Shown here in pieces: positions 9,486 through 17,284 of a DNA stretch of 64,000 bases. Location: the NCBI GenBank assembly GCA_949493535.1, contig CASZWJ010000001.1:204850-268849 (forward strand), written 5' to 3'. Below the pieces are notes generated by a model. It was not told where the DNA came from. It was given only the letters and a program-made list of their open reading frames with translations, and did no database searches. This stretch comes from an uncultured Alphaproteobacteria bacterium (lineage in GTDB: Bacteria > Pseudomonadota > Alphaproteobacteria > RF32 > CAG-239). The position numbers and the translations under genes are program-made. The stretch's first letter is position 1; each line of letters starts with the position of its first letter.

Positions 9486-9743
9486 TTATCTTTGGTTATG
9501 CGGTGTTTTCACCGTTTTTGCCGGAGGAACCGGATCATATCCCGAACCGCCCCAAGGGTGGCAGCGCAGAATCCTTTTGCATCCGAGCCATAATCCTTTT
9601 ATGATTCCATGGGTTTGTAGCGCTTCTATCATATATTGCGAACAAGACGGCTGATAACGGCAAACGCCGGGACAAAGCGGGGATAAGAATTTTTGGTAAA
9701 ATTTAACCAACAGAATCAGCAGTTGGCGAATCAGCTTTTTCAT
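9486..9743 (-). CDS. yidD: Membrane protein insertion efficiency factor YidD
   Basis: 85 residues containing the whole YidD signature: [20 protein letters not shown], then [14 protein letters not shown] and [17 protein letters not shown]. YidD is a small amphipathic inner-membrane protein that aids YidC. The gene overlaps the 3' end of rnpA by 41 bp in another frame, the usual arrangement in this cluster. Confidence 0.95.
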   Translation of the reverse strand: MKKLIRQLLILLVKFYQKFLSPLCPGVCRYQPSCSQYMIEALQTHGIIKGLWLGCKRILRCHPWGGSGYDPVPPAKTVKTPHNQR

Positions 9744-10104
9744 CTGTCGACTCTTTGGTTAGGAGTTTGTTTAAACGTTTCAGGGCGGTAAACATGTTGT
9801 GCCGCAAATCAGAGAAATCGCAGGAAGCCGTGTTATAACGCCCGATTAAAACATAGTCGGTGCGGGGCAGGGCATTGTCTGCAAAAATTTCTCGCGCGGC
9901 AGCGCGTAATCTTCTTTTGGTGCGGTTGCGCAAGTGGGCTTTGCCGATTTTTTTTGTTGCCGTGTAGCCCAAGCGGCAACTTTCGTCTTTTGCGCATAAA
10001 TTTTGAGCCGCCTGCAGGATTAAACCGGATGTGACCATCTTTAACCCTTTGGAGGCGACTCTGACGAAATCTTTTCTCTTTTTTAAGATTAAAACTTCTA
10101 CCAT
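9703..10104 (-). CDS. rnpA: Ribonuclease P protein component
   Basis: 133 residues. The RNase P protein signature is the RNR motif RNRTKRR (59-65) on a basic helix, preceded by KKIGKAHL. It binds the catalytic RNA and helps 5' maturation of tRNAs. It starts 12 bp after rpmH. The C-terminal ~20 residues are an acidic tail ([14 protein letters not shown]) lying in the overlap with yidD. Confidence 0.95.
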   Translation of the reverse strand: MVEVLILKKRKDFVRVASKGLKMVTSGLILQAAQNLCAKDESCRLGYTATKKIGKAHLRNRTKRRLRAAAREIFADNALPRTDYVLIGRYNTASCDFSDLRHNMFTALKRLNKLLTKESTDEKADSPTADSVG

Positions 10105-10116
10105 TATGGTTCCAGA

Positions 10117-10251
10117 CTAGGCTGAAAGTCTTTTGCGACCTCTAGCGCGACGAGCTGCAATCACTTTGCGGCCGCCTTTGGTTTCCATACGAGCGCGAAA
10201 GCCGTGGCGACGGGCTCTGACCAATTTACTCGGTTGATAAGTACGTTTCAT
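10117..10251 (-). CDS. rpmH: 50S ribosomal protein L34
   Basis: A 44-residue basic protein beginning [20 protein letters not shown] and continuing with [20 protein letters not shown], the L34 family over its full length. Start ATG at 10249-10251, stop TAG at 10117-10119. A ribosome site GGAG lies about 7 bases upstream. It is the first gene of the rpmH-rnpA-yidD-yidC-engB unit, with a near-consensus promoter about 120 bp upstream. Confidence 0.97.
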   Translation of the reverse strand: MKRTYQPSKLVRARRHGFRARMETKGGRKVIAARRARGRKRLSA

Positions 10252-10367
10252 TTGTTTTCTCCGGTTAAGGCTGATTGTTCAGCCGATTGTTTTTAGTTAT
10301 TTAAAATCTCCAATCTGTTAAGGGAGATTCTCGGAAATTTATCCCGGCCTTTGCCGAGATATTCGTT

Positions 10368-10396
10368 TTTATAAAGATTAATCCGGCCAAAGTCAA
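10368..10396 (-). promoter_or_regulatory. Promoter of rpmH operon
   Basis: On the minus strand, -35 TTGACT (10391-10396), a 17-bp spacer, and -10 TATAAA (10368-10373). The -35 box touches the end of the upstream gene's terminator. The leader to rpmH contains a CTCGGCAAAGGCC...TTTCCGAG hairpin. Confidence 0.75.
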
Positions 10397-10434
10397 TAAA
10401 AAAAGGGCTTAAAATTCATAATTTTAAGCCCCGT
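10396..10434 (-). terminator. Terminator of the Bax-inhibitor-like gene
   Basis: Read on the minus strand, GGGGCTTAAAATT is followed by a 3-nt loop and AATTTTAAGCCC plus a T-run. Its T-run runs directly into the rpmH promoter, so termination and re-initiation are packed together. Confidence 0.9.
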
Positions 10435-10454
10435 AGCAAATTGTTTTTATTCAA

Positions 10455-11177
10455 TTAACGGCGTTCGCCCATCAAATTCATCAATGAGATGAAAATGTTA
10501 ATGAAGTCAAGATAAAGGTTTAAAGCGCCGCGGACAGCTTTGCGTCCGATCATGTCCGCGCTGTCTTGTTCATAATACATCTGGCGGATTGCCTGCGTGT
10601 CAAAAGCAGTTAAGCCGGTGAAGATGATGACGGAAATGATTGAAACGGCGTAACTTAAGCCGGTGCTGTGCATAAACAGGTTTACGATTGAGGCTGCAAT
10701 CAAGCCCCACAATCCCATGATGAAGAATGAACCGATACCGGTTAAATCTTTTTTAGTGGTATAGCCATATATGCTCATTCCGCCGAATGTTGCTGCCGTA
10801 ATCAAAAAGACGCGGGCAACGCTGGCGCCGGTATAAGCCATTAAAATTGGGGTTAAGGATATGCCCATGATTGCGGAGAAGCCCCAAAACATTCCCTGAA
10901 CCTGAGCCAGGGTTCCGCGGTTTAATACCCAGCCGAAGGCAAAAACCATGATTAACGGTGCCAAGAAGCACAGCCAGCCAAATCCGCTTAAGCCGATGCC
11001 GCCATTGGCAGAAATGCTGAAAAACAGGCGAAACAGCGCCGGGGTGTGGGCAATCAGATATGCTGTCAGGGCGGTCAGGCATAAGCCTCCGGTCATGTAG
11101 TTGTATACTTTAAGCATGTATTGGCGCAAGCCTTCGTCAACATAAGTTCTGGCTTGGACATTGGTTTTGGTTTCCAT
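10455..11177 (-). CDS. Bax inhibitor-1/YccA family membrane protein
   Basis: 240 residues with about seven hydrophobic segments. The family features are the N-terminal VDEGLRQYMLKVYNYMTGGL, the central TFGGMSIYGYTTKKDLTGIG, and the C-terminal LYLDFINIFISLMNLMGERR. Bacterial members (YccA, YbhL, YetJ) are inner-membrane proteins linked to FtsH regulation or calcium leak; the exact role here is not known. Monocistronic, with its own terminator before the rpmH promoter. Confidence 0.92.
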   Translation of the reverse strand: METKTNVQARTYVDEGLRQYMLKVYNYMTGGLCLTALTAYLIAHTPALFRLFFSISANGGIGLSGFGWLCFLAPLIMVFAFGWVLNRGTLAQVQGMFWGFSAIMGISLTPILMAYTGASVARVFLITAATFGGMSIYGYTTKKDLTGIGSFFIMGLWGLIAASIVNLFMHSTGLSYAVSIISVIIFTGLTAFDTQAIRQMYYEQDSADMIGRKAVRGALNLYLDFINIFISLMNLMGERR

Positions 11178-11252
11178 AACGGTGTGTCTCCTGTTAAATT
11201 TTCTTCTTCTGATAATATAGGGAAATTTAGTTAAAAAATCAATAGAACATCA

Positions 11253-11909
11253 TTATTCATACAAATAAAGATCTTTGCCGTGCTGTTTGAGCCAGAGACG
11301 CCCTTCGCCGCAACGGGGAAAAAGGCTTTTGACGCACTGCCAAAATTCTTTTGAATGATCTTGGTGGCGCAGATGCGAAACTTCGTGGGCAATTAAATAG
11401 CTGATGACAAATTCGGGAGCCAAGGCAATTCGCCAGTTATAGTTTATGTTGTCTAATGTCGAGCAGCTGCCCCAACGCGATTTGGTGTCTTTAATAGCGA
11501 CATTTTTGACCTGACAGCCGATTTTCTCAGCCATTTGGCGAGATAGTTTGAGAAATTCTTTTTGGGCTGTTTTTTTGATATAATCGCAGATACGGCGGTG
11601 GAGGAATTCCTCTCCGCCAGATACAAAAAGCCTGTCACCTTCTGTATAGGCGCCGCGCCGGCTTTGCGGCGTGTGGCAAATGGTATAAGTCTGACCGAGA
11701 ATCGAAATTGTTTCTCCGTTTTCAAAACGGCGGGCAACCGGAATTTTTGCCAGATTTTCCTCTATCCATTTCCGGTGTTCATTAACAAAGTTGACCGCTT
11801 TTTGTGCTGCGCAGCGGGAAGGTATTGTTAACACCGGTATGCGCTCTTTGGCGTCAATGCGAAGGGTCAGGCGTTTGGCTTTCGGAGACTTTATTATTTT
11901 TATCTCCAT
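11253..11909 (-). CDS. YgjP-like zinc metallopeptidase (DUF45/WLM-type)
   Basis: About 218 residues. The metal-binding signature HEVSHLRHQDH (175-185) and the downstream FW...LFP, with SRWGSCS before it, are typical of the YgjP/M48-related DUF45 family. The third ligand probably lies in HQDHSKEFW. Cellular role unknown. I choose ATG 11909, which puts AKRLTLRID about ten residues in as in relatives and leaves 19 bp after the neighbour. In-frame starts at 11963 (ATG) and 11972 (TTG) would overlap the YcgN-like gene. Confidence 0.82.
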   Translation of the reverse strand: MEIKIIKSPKAKRLTLRIDAKERIPVLTIPSRCAAQKAVNFVNEHRKWIEENLAKIPVARRFENGETISILGQTYTICHTPQSRRGAYTEGDRLFVSGGEEFLHRRICDYIKKTAQKEFLKLSRQMAEKIGCQVKNVAIKDTKSRWGSCSTLDNINYNWRIALAPEFVISYLIAHEVSHLRHQDHSKEFWQCVKSLFPRCGEGRLWLKQHGKDLYLYE

Positions 11910-11928
11910 ATTGAGTGCCTGCTGAATA

Positions 11929-12438
11929 TCAAAGGTCTTGCCAGTCAACAATGTAATTTTCATAGTCTTCAATTCCTGTTTCGGAGACTGTTTCTCTGCC
12001 TTTTAATGACATGCCGGCTTTGTGTACGGTATCGGCACGTCCGGTAAGCAAAGGATGCCAGTCTGGCAGATTATAACCGTTATCCAAAAGCCAATAGGCG
12101 CAGGTTTTGGGCAACCAGCGCGGTTTTTCCCTAATGGCGGCCAAGTCGATATCCCGACAGTCTTCAACTTTTTCAAAGCGGCGTTCATAAATGCGGCAAA
12201 GGCAGTTTTGGCAGTCTAAAAAGCGGCAGCGTGTGTTTGTGAATTTAATCTTGCCTTTTATTTCAAGCTTGTTCAGGCAGCATTTGCCGCAGCCGTCGCA
12301 CAGGAGCTCCCATTCTTCTTTGCTCATTTCCTCAAGTTTTTTCTTTTTCCAGAATTCTTTTTCGAATCGGTCAAGATTATCGAAACGGCTTTGCGGATCA
12401 TAAGCGTCTTCGGGAAAATATTGTTTATCCGAACTCAT
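11929..12438 (-). CDS. YcgN-like cysteine-cluster protein, copy 1
   Basis: 169 residues. Contains the UPF0153/YkgJ-type cluster CDGCGKCC, then CRFLDCQNCLC and the PDWHPLLTGRAD motif typical of YcgN. The Cys residues are spaced as if to bind Zn or an Fe-S cluster; function is unknown. Its ATG overlaps the stop of the next gene upstream by 4 bp, and that gene is a paralogue, so this looks like a tandem duplication in one operon. Confidence 0.85.
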   Translation of the reverse strand: MSSDKQYFPEDAYDPQSRFDNLDRFEKEFWKKKKLEEMSKEEWELLCDGCGKCCLNKLEIKGKIKFTNTRCRFLDCQNCLCRIYERRFEKVEDCRDIDLAAIREKPRWLPKTCAYWLLDNGYNLPDWHPLLTGRADTVHKAGMSLKGRETVSETGIEDYENYIVDWQDL

Positions 12439-12869
12439 GGTTCTTCATCCTCAAGAATGTGGTCTTCCCAATCTTCTTCTTTGACCAGAAGTTCTGAAGT
12501 ACAGCGCCCTTTTATGCTGTGTTTTTCTTCCAACGGTTTGCCTGTTATCAGCGGGTGCCAGTCCGGCAGCGTGCCTGTCGTGTATAAAAAACGGTAAGCG
12601 CAGGCCTGAGGCATCCATTTGATTTTATCGACATTGTTCATGTCCAGTTTCAGGCATTCCGGAACCAGTTTGCAGCGTTCTTCATAGCAGGTGCAATTAC
12701 AATTCTCATGATTAAAGTAACGGCAAACCAAATCGGTATAATAGACTTCGTCACTGTCTTCGTCTTGAAGTTTTATCTGGCAGCAGCGCCCGCAGCGGCA
12801 GCAGATTGCCTCCCATTCTTCCGAAGTGAAGTCTTCCAGAGATTTTTTTTCCCAAAATTTTTCAGACAA
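12435..12869 (-). CDS. YcgN-like cysteine-cluster protein, copy 2 (TTG start)
   Basis: About 144 residues, paralogous to the gene downstream: FWEKKSLEDFTSEEWEAICC against FWKKKKLEEMSKEEWELLCD, then CGRCC, CRYFNHENCNC and PDWHPLITGKP. The cluster here is CCRCGRCC, with an extra Cys. I choose TTG at 12869 because AGGGAAAATAAC precedes it and it matches the normal start of the family; the longer frame to 12917 also lacks an ATG. Overlaps copy 1 by 4 bp (ATGA). Confidence 0.8.
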   Translation of the reverse strand: MSEKFWEKKSLEDFTSEEWEAICCRCGRCCQIKLQDEDSDEVYYTDLVCRYFNHENCNCTCYEERCKLVPECLKLDMNNVDKIKWMPQACAYRFLYTTGTLPDWHPLITGKPLEEKHSIKGRCTSELLVKEEDWEDHILEDEEP

Positions 12870-12936
12870 GTTATTTTCCCTTTTTTTACGTTTATTATTG
12901 TAGACTATAGCAAACAAAGATTAAGGAGACCTAAAA

Positions 12937-13245
12937 ATGTTTGGCTGGCTGGCAAAAATGTTACTGCAGACTCCGGTACAAAATTCTTGTTCCTGCTGTG
13001 AAGGCAAGCGCGAACGCTTGGAGAAAATGCGCCAACAAATAGAAAAAGGCGAAGTTGACGAAGAGAATCCTCAGGATTGCAGCGATGTTATTCTCAACTG
13101 CGATACGCCGGAACATGATTATACCGGCAAAATTCTCGGTTCGATGTTTGTCAGCCCCTATCACGTTACGGTTAACGGACAGCCTCAATCAGATGCTTCT
13201 GCCGGTGAAAATTCCTGCAATCGCGGCGGCAAGTGCCGCGATTGA
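12937..13245 (+). CDS. Hypothetical cysteine-rich protein
   Basis: 102 residues starting at an ATG with a strong ribosome site (AAGGAGACC). There are Cys residues at both ends: NSCSCCEGKRERL near the N-terminus and SCNRGGKCRD at the C-terminus, separated by an acidic middle. No family is recognised. It is divergent from the YcgN-like pair, sharing a ~67-bp intergenic region, so a functional link to those Cys-cluster proteins is possible but unproven. Its TGA directly abuts the dnaB stop on the other strand with no spacer. Confidence 0.65.
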   Translation: MFGWLAKMLLQTPVQNSCSCCEGKRERLEKMRQQIEKGEVDEENPQDCSDVILNCDTPEHDYTGKILGSMFVSPYHVTVNGQPQSDASAGENSCNRGGKCRD

Positions 13246-14727
13246 TTATTCTGCGCCGATTTGGTCAGGCAGATACTCTTCTTTTGCCAGATTACCGAAC
13301 TGGGTAAATTCGCCGTTCCAAAACAGCTGAATCGTGCCGGTTGAGCCGTGGCGGTTTTTACCGATGATGACCTCTGAAATATTCTGGGTGGCTCGGACGC
13401 GGGCTTCCCATTCTTCGTGGCGTTTTTGCAAATGTTCAGGCGTTTCTGCGGCTTTTTGCTGCGGTTCTTCGTTTTGCAGGTAATAGTTTTCGCGATAAAT
13501 AAACATAACGCTGTCGGCGTCTTGCTCGATAGAACCGGATTCACGAAGATCGGACATTAACGGGCGTTTGTCATCGCGCTGCTCAACGCCGCGGTTTAAT
13601 TGGGACAGGGCAATAACCGGAAGGTTAAGCTCTTTAGCCAGAATTTTTAGCCCTCGCGAGATTTCCGAAAGTTCTTGCACGCGGTTGCCTTCATTCTTTT
13701 TAGAGCCGCTGCCCATAATCAGTTGGATATAGTCGATTACGATTAAGCCTAAGCCTTTATTGCGTTTAAGGCGGCGGGCGCGGGTGCGTATGGAGTTGAT
13801 GTTCAGGCCCGGCGTGTCATCAATATAAATCGGAATTTTTTCAAGTTCGCGGACGGCTGCGGCAATGCGGGTAAATTCGGCATTGTCCAGTTCGCCGGTA
13901 CGCATTTTGTGGGCGTTGGTTTGGGTGACGGTTGAAAGGATACGGCTGGCCAATTGGTCGGCAGACATTTCCAGAGAGAAGAACGCCACGCCTTTTTTTG
14001 AGGGTTCCATGCTTTTATTGTGATACATATAATCGGCAACATTATAAGCGATATTCGTCGCCAGTGCGGTTTTTCCCATTGCCGGACGGGCAGCGATAAT
14101 AATCAAGTCGGAGTTGTTCAGTCCGCCGGTTTTGTTGTCTAAAGCGTCAAGCGCGGTCGGAAGGCCTGAAATTTTGCCTTCTTTTTGATAGGCCTCTTCA
14201 ATATTGCTGAGCGAGGTGGTTAAAGCTTCTCCGAAATCGACGAAGCCGCCTTGGTGTTCTCCCTGATTTGCCAACTCAAAAAGTTTCTTTTCGGCAGATT
14301 CAATCTGCTCCATGGCATCGGAGTCCAAGTCTTCTTTTGAGGCTTCGTTGACAATATCAAAACCTGTGGCAATCAATTCGCGGCGCAGATATTTATCATA
14401 AATAAACTGGGCGTAGTATTCGGCATTTGTCAAAGGTGTGGCGCTGTCTGCCAGCTTTACTAAATATTGGTGTCCGCCTACTTCGTTTAAGGTGTTTTCC
14501 TGCTCAAAGTAATTTTTGAGAGTAATGACGTCGGCAATGTGTCCGCGGGTGATAAGTTTGGAGATAACATCAAAAATCTTTGCGTGAGTCGAATCGGCAA
14601 ATTGCTGCGGTTTTAAAAATTCAGAAACTTTTTCAAATGCTTTGTTATTGGCGAGAATTGCACCGAGCAATGCTTGTTCTGCTTCAAGGTTTTGCGGGAG
14701 TTTGCTCACATCAATCGTATTGTCCAT
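13246..14727 (-). CDS. dnaB: Replicative DNA helicase
   Basis: A 493-residue DnaB. The N-terminal helical domain starts PQNLEAEQALLGAIL. The RecA-like C-terminal domain has Walker A ARPAMGKT (213-220), the conserved FSLEMS, LIVIDYIQL as Walker B, and SQLNRGVEQRDDKRP with the arginine-finger region. It unwinds DNA ahead of the replisome and loads primase. There is no sign of an intein. It converges on the Cys-rich gene with zero spacing. Confidence 0.98.
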   Translation of the reverse strand: MDNTIDVSKLPQNLEAEQALLGAILANNKAFEKVSEFLKPQQFADSTHAKIFDVISKLITRGHIADVITLKNYFEQENTLNEVGGHQYLVKLADSATPLTNAEYYAQFIYDKYLRRELIATGFDIVNEASKEDLDSDAMEQIESAEKKLFELANQGEHQGGFVDFGEALTTSLSNIEEAYQKEGKISGLPTALDALDNKTGGLNNSDLIIIAARPAMGKTALATNIAYNVADYMYHNKSMEPSKKGVAFFSLEMSADQLASRILSTVTQTNAHKMRTGELDNAEFTRIAAAVRELEKIPIYIDDTPGLNINSIRTRARRLKRNKGLGLIVIDYIQLIMGSGSKKNEGNRVQELSEISRGLKILAKELNLPVIALSQLNRGVEQRDDKRPLMSDLRESGSIEQDADSVMFIYRENYYLQNEEPQQKAAETPEHLQKRHEEWEARVRATQNISEVIIGKNRHGSTGTIQLFWNGEFTQFGNLAKEEYLPDQIGAE

Positions 14728-14851
14728 GGGAATCTTTCTCGGGTTTGGTGGTCTTTAGTTCGACTAACTTATAATCAAAAAAAATTTGAATTACAAATGG
14801 AATAAACGAATAAAATTTTCAGGGCTGTGGATAGCGGGGATTATGGGGATA

Positions 14852-14892
14852 AAAAAATACCTTCCGCAGATTTTGGGAAGGCATTTTAATTG
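14852..14892 (-). terminator. Terminator of rpmB
   Basis: On the minus strand, GCCTTCC...GGAAGG stem followed by a T-run (the A-run at 14849-14855 on plus). Separates rpmB from dnaB. 14728-14850 holds no other recognisable feature. Confidence 0.75.
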
Positions 14893-14915
14893 TTTAATAC
14901 TTTTGAAGCTTTTAA

Positions 14916-15194
14916 TTATTTCGCTTTAGCGATTGTTTTTTTGATTTTGATTGCTTCATCGCTCAGTTTGGTGTTGGAAGTAGATTCCAAATAAGCATCC
15001 AAACCGCCGTTGTGTTCAATAGAACGCAAAGTTTTAGAGCAAACTTTCAGCTTGAAAATTCGACCGAGTTTTTCGCTCAACAGCGAAACAACCTGCAGGT
15101 TAGGCAGAAAACGGCGGCGGGTTCTGTTGTTAGCGTGGCTGACATTGTTGCCGCTCATAACGCCGGTGCCTGAAATATCACACTTTTTAGCCAT
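14916..15194 (-). CDS. rpmB: 50S ribosomal protein L28
   Basis: 92 residues, opening MAKKCDISGTGVMSGNNVSH and continuing NRTRRRFLPNLQ, the L28 family signature. Small basic protein of the large ribosomal subunit. It is a single-gene unit with its own terminator; rpmG is not adjacent. Start has AAGGATAAT upstream. Confidence 0.97.
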   Translation of the reverse strand: MAKKCDISGTGVMSGNNVSHANNRTRRRFLPNLQVVSLLSEKLGRIFKLKVCSKTLRSIEHNGGLDAYLESTSNTKLSDEAIKIKKTIAKAK

Positions 15195-15362
15195 TGTTAT
15201 TATCCTTAAATTTTATCAATGAAATGAACTTGTTGCTTGTTAATACATATTATTAGGAGATTAGTCAAGAGAAAAGTTGCTAAAAAAGGGCTAAATTTGC
15301 TGAAATCATAAAATTTTGCTGGAATTGTAAAATAAAGTGGTGTATTAGATGAAAAGTCTGAT

Positions 15363-15439
15363 GTACCTGTAGCTCAGTTGGATAGAGCGTTGGCCTCCGA
15401 CGCCAAAGGCCGCGGGTTCGACTCCTGCCAGGTACGCCA
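15363..15439 (+). tRNA. tRNA-Arg (anticodon CCG)
   Basis: 77 nt folding into a full cloverleaf: acceptor GTACCTG with CAGGTAC, D arm GCTC...GAGC, anticodon stem TTGGC/GCCAA with loop CTCCGAC (anticodon CCG), T arm GCGGG-TTCGACT-CCTGC, and an encoded GCCA end. Reads CGG codons. Confidence 0.97.
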
Positions 15440-15445
15440 TGATAC

Positions 15446-15482
15446 GAAGCTCCGTTTATAAATGCGGGGCTTTTTTGTTTTT
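15446..15482 (+). terminator. Terminator of tRNA-Arg
   Basis: Stem AAGCTCCG (15447-15454) with CGGGGCTT (15465-15472), one G-T pair, then a T-rich tract. Immediately follows the tRNA. Confidence 0.85.
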
Positions 15483-15485
15483 TAG

Positions 15486-15529
15486 GGCAGAGCCGAACCG
15501 AGGTTCGTTCTGGCTCATAGGCTCTGCCG
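15486..15529. repeat. Inverted degenerate copy of the tRNA-Arg T-arm and hairpin
   Basis: GGCAGAGCCGAACC (15486-15499) is the reverse complement of the tRNA segment GGTTCGACTCCTGCC (15415-15429) apart from one substitution and one deleted base. The copy itself sits in a hairpin, GGCAGAGCC...GGCTCTGCC, with GAACC-GAGG-TTC inside. No gene covers it. The tRNA-Trp locus shows the same arrangement. Confidence 0.55.
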
Positions 15530-15559
15530 AAGGCAGTCGCCAACTCGCTGCGGCCTTGC

Positions 15560-15594
15560 AAAAAAAATTCCCTCACGCAGAGGGAATTTTTTTA
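15560..15594. terminator. Bidirectional terminator (dps / tRNA-Arg side)
   Basis: Perfect stem AAAATTCCCTC (15564-15574) with GAGGGAATTTT (15580-15590), flanked by A and T runs, just beyond the dps stop. Confidence 0.9.
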
Positions 15595-15595
15595 T

Positions 15596-16084
15596 TTATT
15601 CATCATCAGATTCTTCATCTTCTTCCATTTCAATCGGCAGGTCGTCATCTTGTAGCATGGCTCTGAGCATCCAAGAATGTTTTGCATAAATTTCCAAATA
15701 TTCTTCGAGTTTATTCGCGACCAAGAAATTGTCTTTTTTATCGGCCTCATCGCGGATTTTTTTTGCCTGTTGCATGATTTTATCGCAATCGCCGTCCAAT
15801 ATTTGCAGGACTTCATAGGCGGAATAATCTCGGCTTTCAATTTCATCAATTGTCGTGTTTTCAAGATAATCAGCCATTGCTGCCAAAGGCATTTCATTTT
15901 GCATTTTCATAAGTTCTGCAATCTCGTCAAATTGCAGTTGGAACATTTTATATAATTTTTCGGTCAGTTTATGGACGATAATAAATTTCGAACCGGTGAC
16001 ATTCCAATGCAGATTGTGAACTTTGATGTTCATAGCGGCGAGGTCTGCCAGAAAAATATTTAATTGATTTTTTCGTGAAGCCAT
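15596..16084 (-). CDS. dps: Dps-family DNA-protection/ferroxidase protein
   Basis: 162 residues of the ferritin-like Dps family. The intersubunit ferroxidase ligands have the family spacing: His26 (in HNLHWNVTG), His38, Asp53 and Glu57. Dps 12-mers oxidise and store iron with peroxide and protect DNA. The C-terminal tail is very acidic (EMEEDEESDDE), so DNA binding by a basic tail, as in E. coli, is unlikely. Start has AAGGAGAAA upstream. Single gene, divergent from the esterase. Confidence 0.93.
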   Translation of the reverse strand: MASRKNQLNIFLADLAAMNIKVHNLHWNVTGSKFIIVHKLTEKLYKMFQLQFDEIAELMKMQNEMPLAAMADYLENTTIDEIESRDYSAYEVLQILDGDCDKIMQQAKKIRDEADKKDNFLVANKLEEYLEIYAKHSWMLRAMLQDDDLPIEMEEDEESDDE

Positions 16085-16262
16085 TTTCTTTCTCCTTATG
16101 ATTTCATTAAACAGAACAATATTGGAGATAAGCCGCCATTCAACATTTGTTAGGGTTTATAAACCAAAGATAGGCGGATTGAATGCAAAAAGAGTTGTGA
16201 GCCGTTATTGAAGTCAACCGTAAAGAGCTTATATCTTTTTTAAGCTAACAGGAGGAAAGATT

Positions 16263-17225
16263 ATGTCTCAAATTCAATTAATGAAAAAAGAGAAAGCTTT
16301 TATAGAAAAATTGGCGGAAGCCGGAGGAAAGCCACTTTATGAGTTGACGCCTGAAGAGGCCAGACAGGTTTTGCTGGGCGCCCAAAATATGGATATTGAT
16401 GTGCCGGATGTTCGGAAGCAAAAAATTTCAATTAAGCTTAAAGACGGCGGGGAAATGCCCGTCATTATCATGCGGCCGGCTGATATTGATGATGTTTTGC
16501 CCGTTATATTTTATATTCACGGGGGCGGCTGGGTTATGGGCGATGATGTAACGCATGACCGTCTTATCCGCGAATTGGCTGACGGTGTTCCGGCAGCTGT
16601 TGTTTTTCCTGTTTACTGCCAGTCTCCGGAAGCTCAGTTTCCGAAGACCACGGATGATTTGTTCTTTGTTTTGGAATATATGGCGAAACATGCCGAAGAA
16701 TATGATCTTGATGTCTCAAAACTGATTGTTGCCGGAGACAGTGTCGGCGGCAATATGGCAACGGTTATGGCTTTGATGGCAAAGGCTCAGGGAAATAGCC
16801 CGAAAATTGATTTCCAGCTGCTTTTTTATCCGGTAACGGATGCTGATTTTTCAAATGAATCATATCAAATTTTTGCAAACGGCCCATGGCTGACCAAAAA
16901 AGCGATGGAATGGTTTTGGGATCAATATGCGCCGGATAAGAAGGATCGTCAGAATATTTATGCTTCGCCGTTAAAGGCCGATATTGAGCAGTTGAAAGAT
17001 TTGCCGCCGGCTTTGATTATTACGGATGAAAACGATGTCTTGCGCGACGAGGGCGAGGCTTATGCCCGCAAGCTTGATGCTGCCGGCGTGGAGACGACAT
17101 CTGTCCGTTTTAACGGGACTTTTCATGATTTTGTTATGCTCAATGCTCTTGTGGATACGGCTGCATCAAGGACAGCAATTGATTTTGCCATTTCCCGCTT
17201 GCAGGAAGTTTTTTTTGCCGAATAA
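16263..17225 (+). CDS. Alpha/beta hydrolase, HSL-type (family IV) carboxylesterase
   Basis: 320 residues. The oxyanion-hole motif HGGG is at 86-89, the nucleophile elbow GDSVGG at 158-163 (Ser160), and the triad is completed by Asp258 (TDENDVLRDEG) and His288 (FHDF). This layout is that of hormone-sensitive-lipase-type esterases. No signal peptide, so a cytoplasmic esterase acting on short acyl esters is likely; the substrate is unknown. Start has AGGAGGAAAG upstream. Single gene with a bidirectional terminator. Confidence 0.9.
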   Translation: MSQIQLMKKEKAFIEKLAEAGGKPLYELTPEEARQVLLGAQNMDIDVPDVRKQKISIKLKDGGEMPVIIMRPADIDDVLPVIFYIHGGGWVMGDDVTHDRLIRELADGVPAAVVFPVYCQSPEAQFPKTTDDLFFVLEYMAKHAEEYDLDVSKLIVAGDSVGGNMATVMALMAKAQGNSPKIDFQLLFYPVTDADFSNESYQIFANGPWLTKKAMEWFWDQYAPDKKDRQNIYASPLKADIEQLKDLPPALIITDENDVLRDEGEAYARKLDAAGVETTSVRFNGTFHDFVMLNALVDTAASRTAIDFAISRLQEVFFAE

Positions 17226-17236
17226 TAAAACAAATA

Positions 17237-17267
17237 AAAAAGGCTCTGAAACCAGAGCCTTTTTTTG
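17237..17267. terminator. Bidirectional terminator
   Basis: GGCTCTG (17242-17248) pairs with CAGAGCC (17253-17259), with A-run before and T-run after. Serves the esterase and the DUF805 gene. Confidence 0.9.
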
Positions 17268-17284
17268 TTATTCTTCAAAAAAAC

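Noticed and set aside
15280-15576. Minus-strand frame across tRNA-Arg
   Set aside because: Reverse reading of the tRNA and its terminator; no ribosome site.
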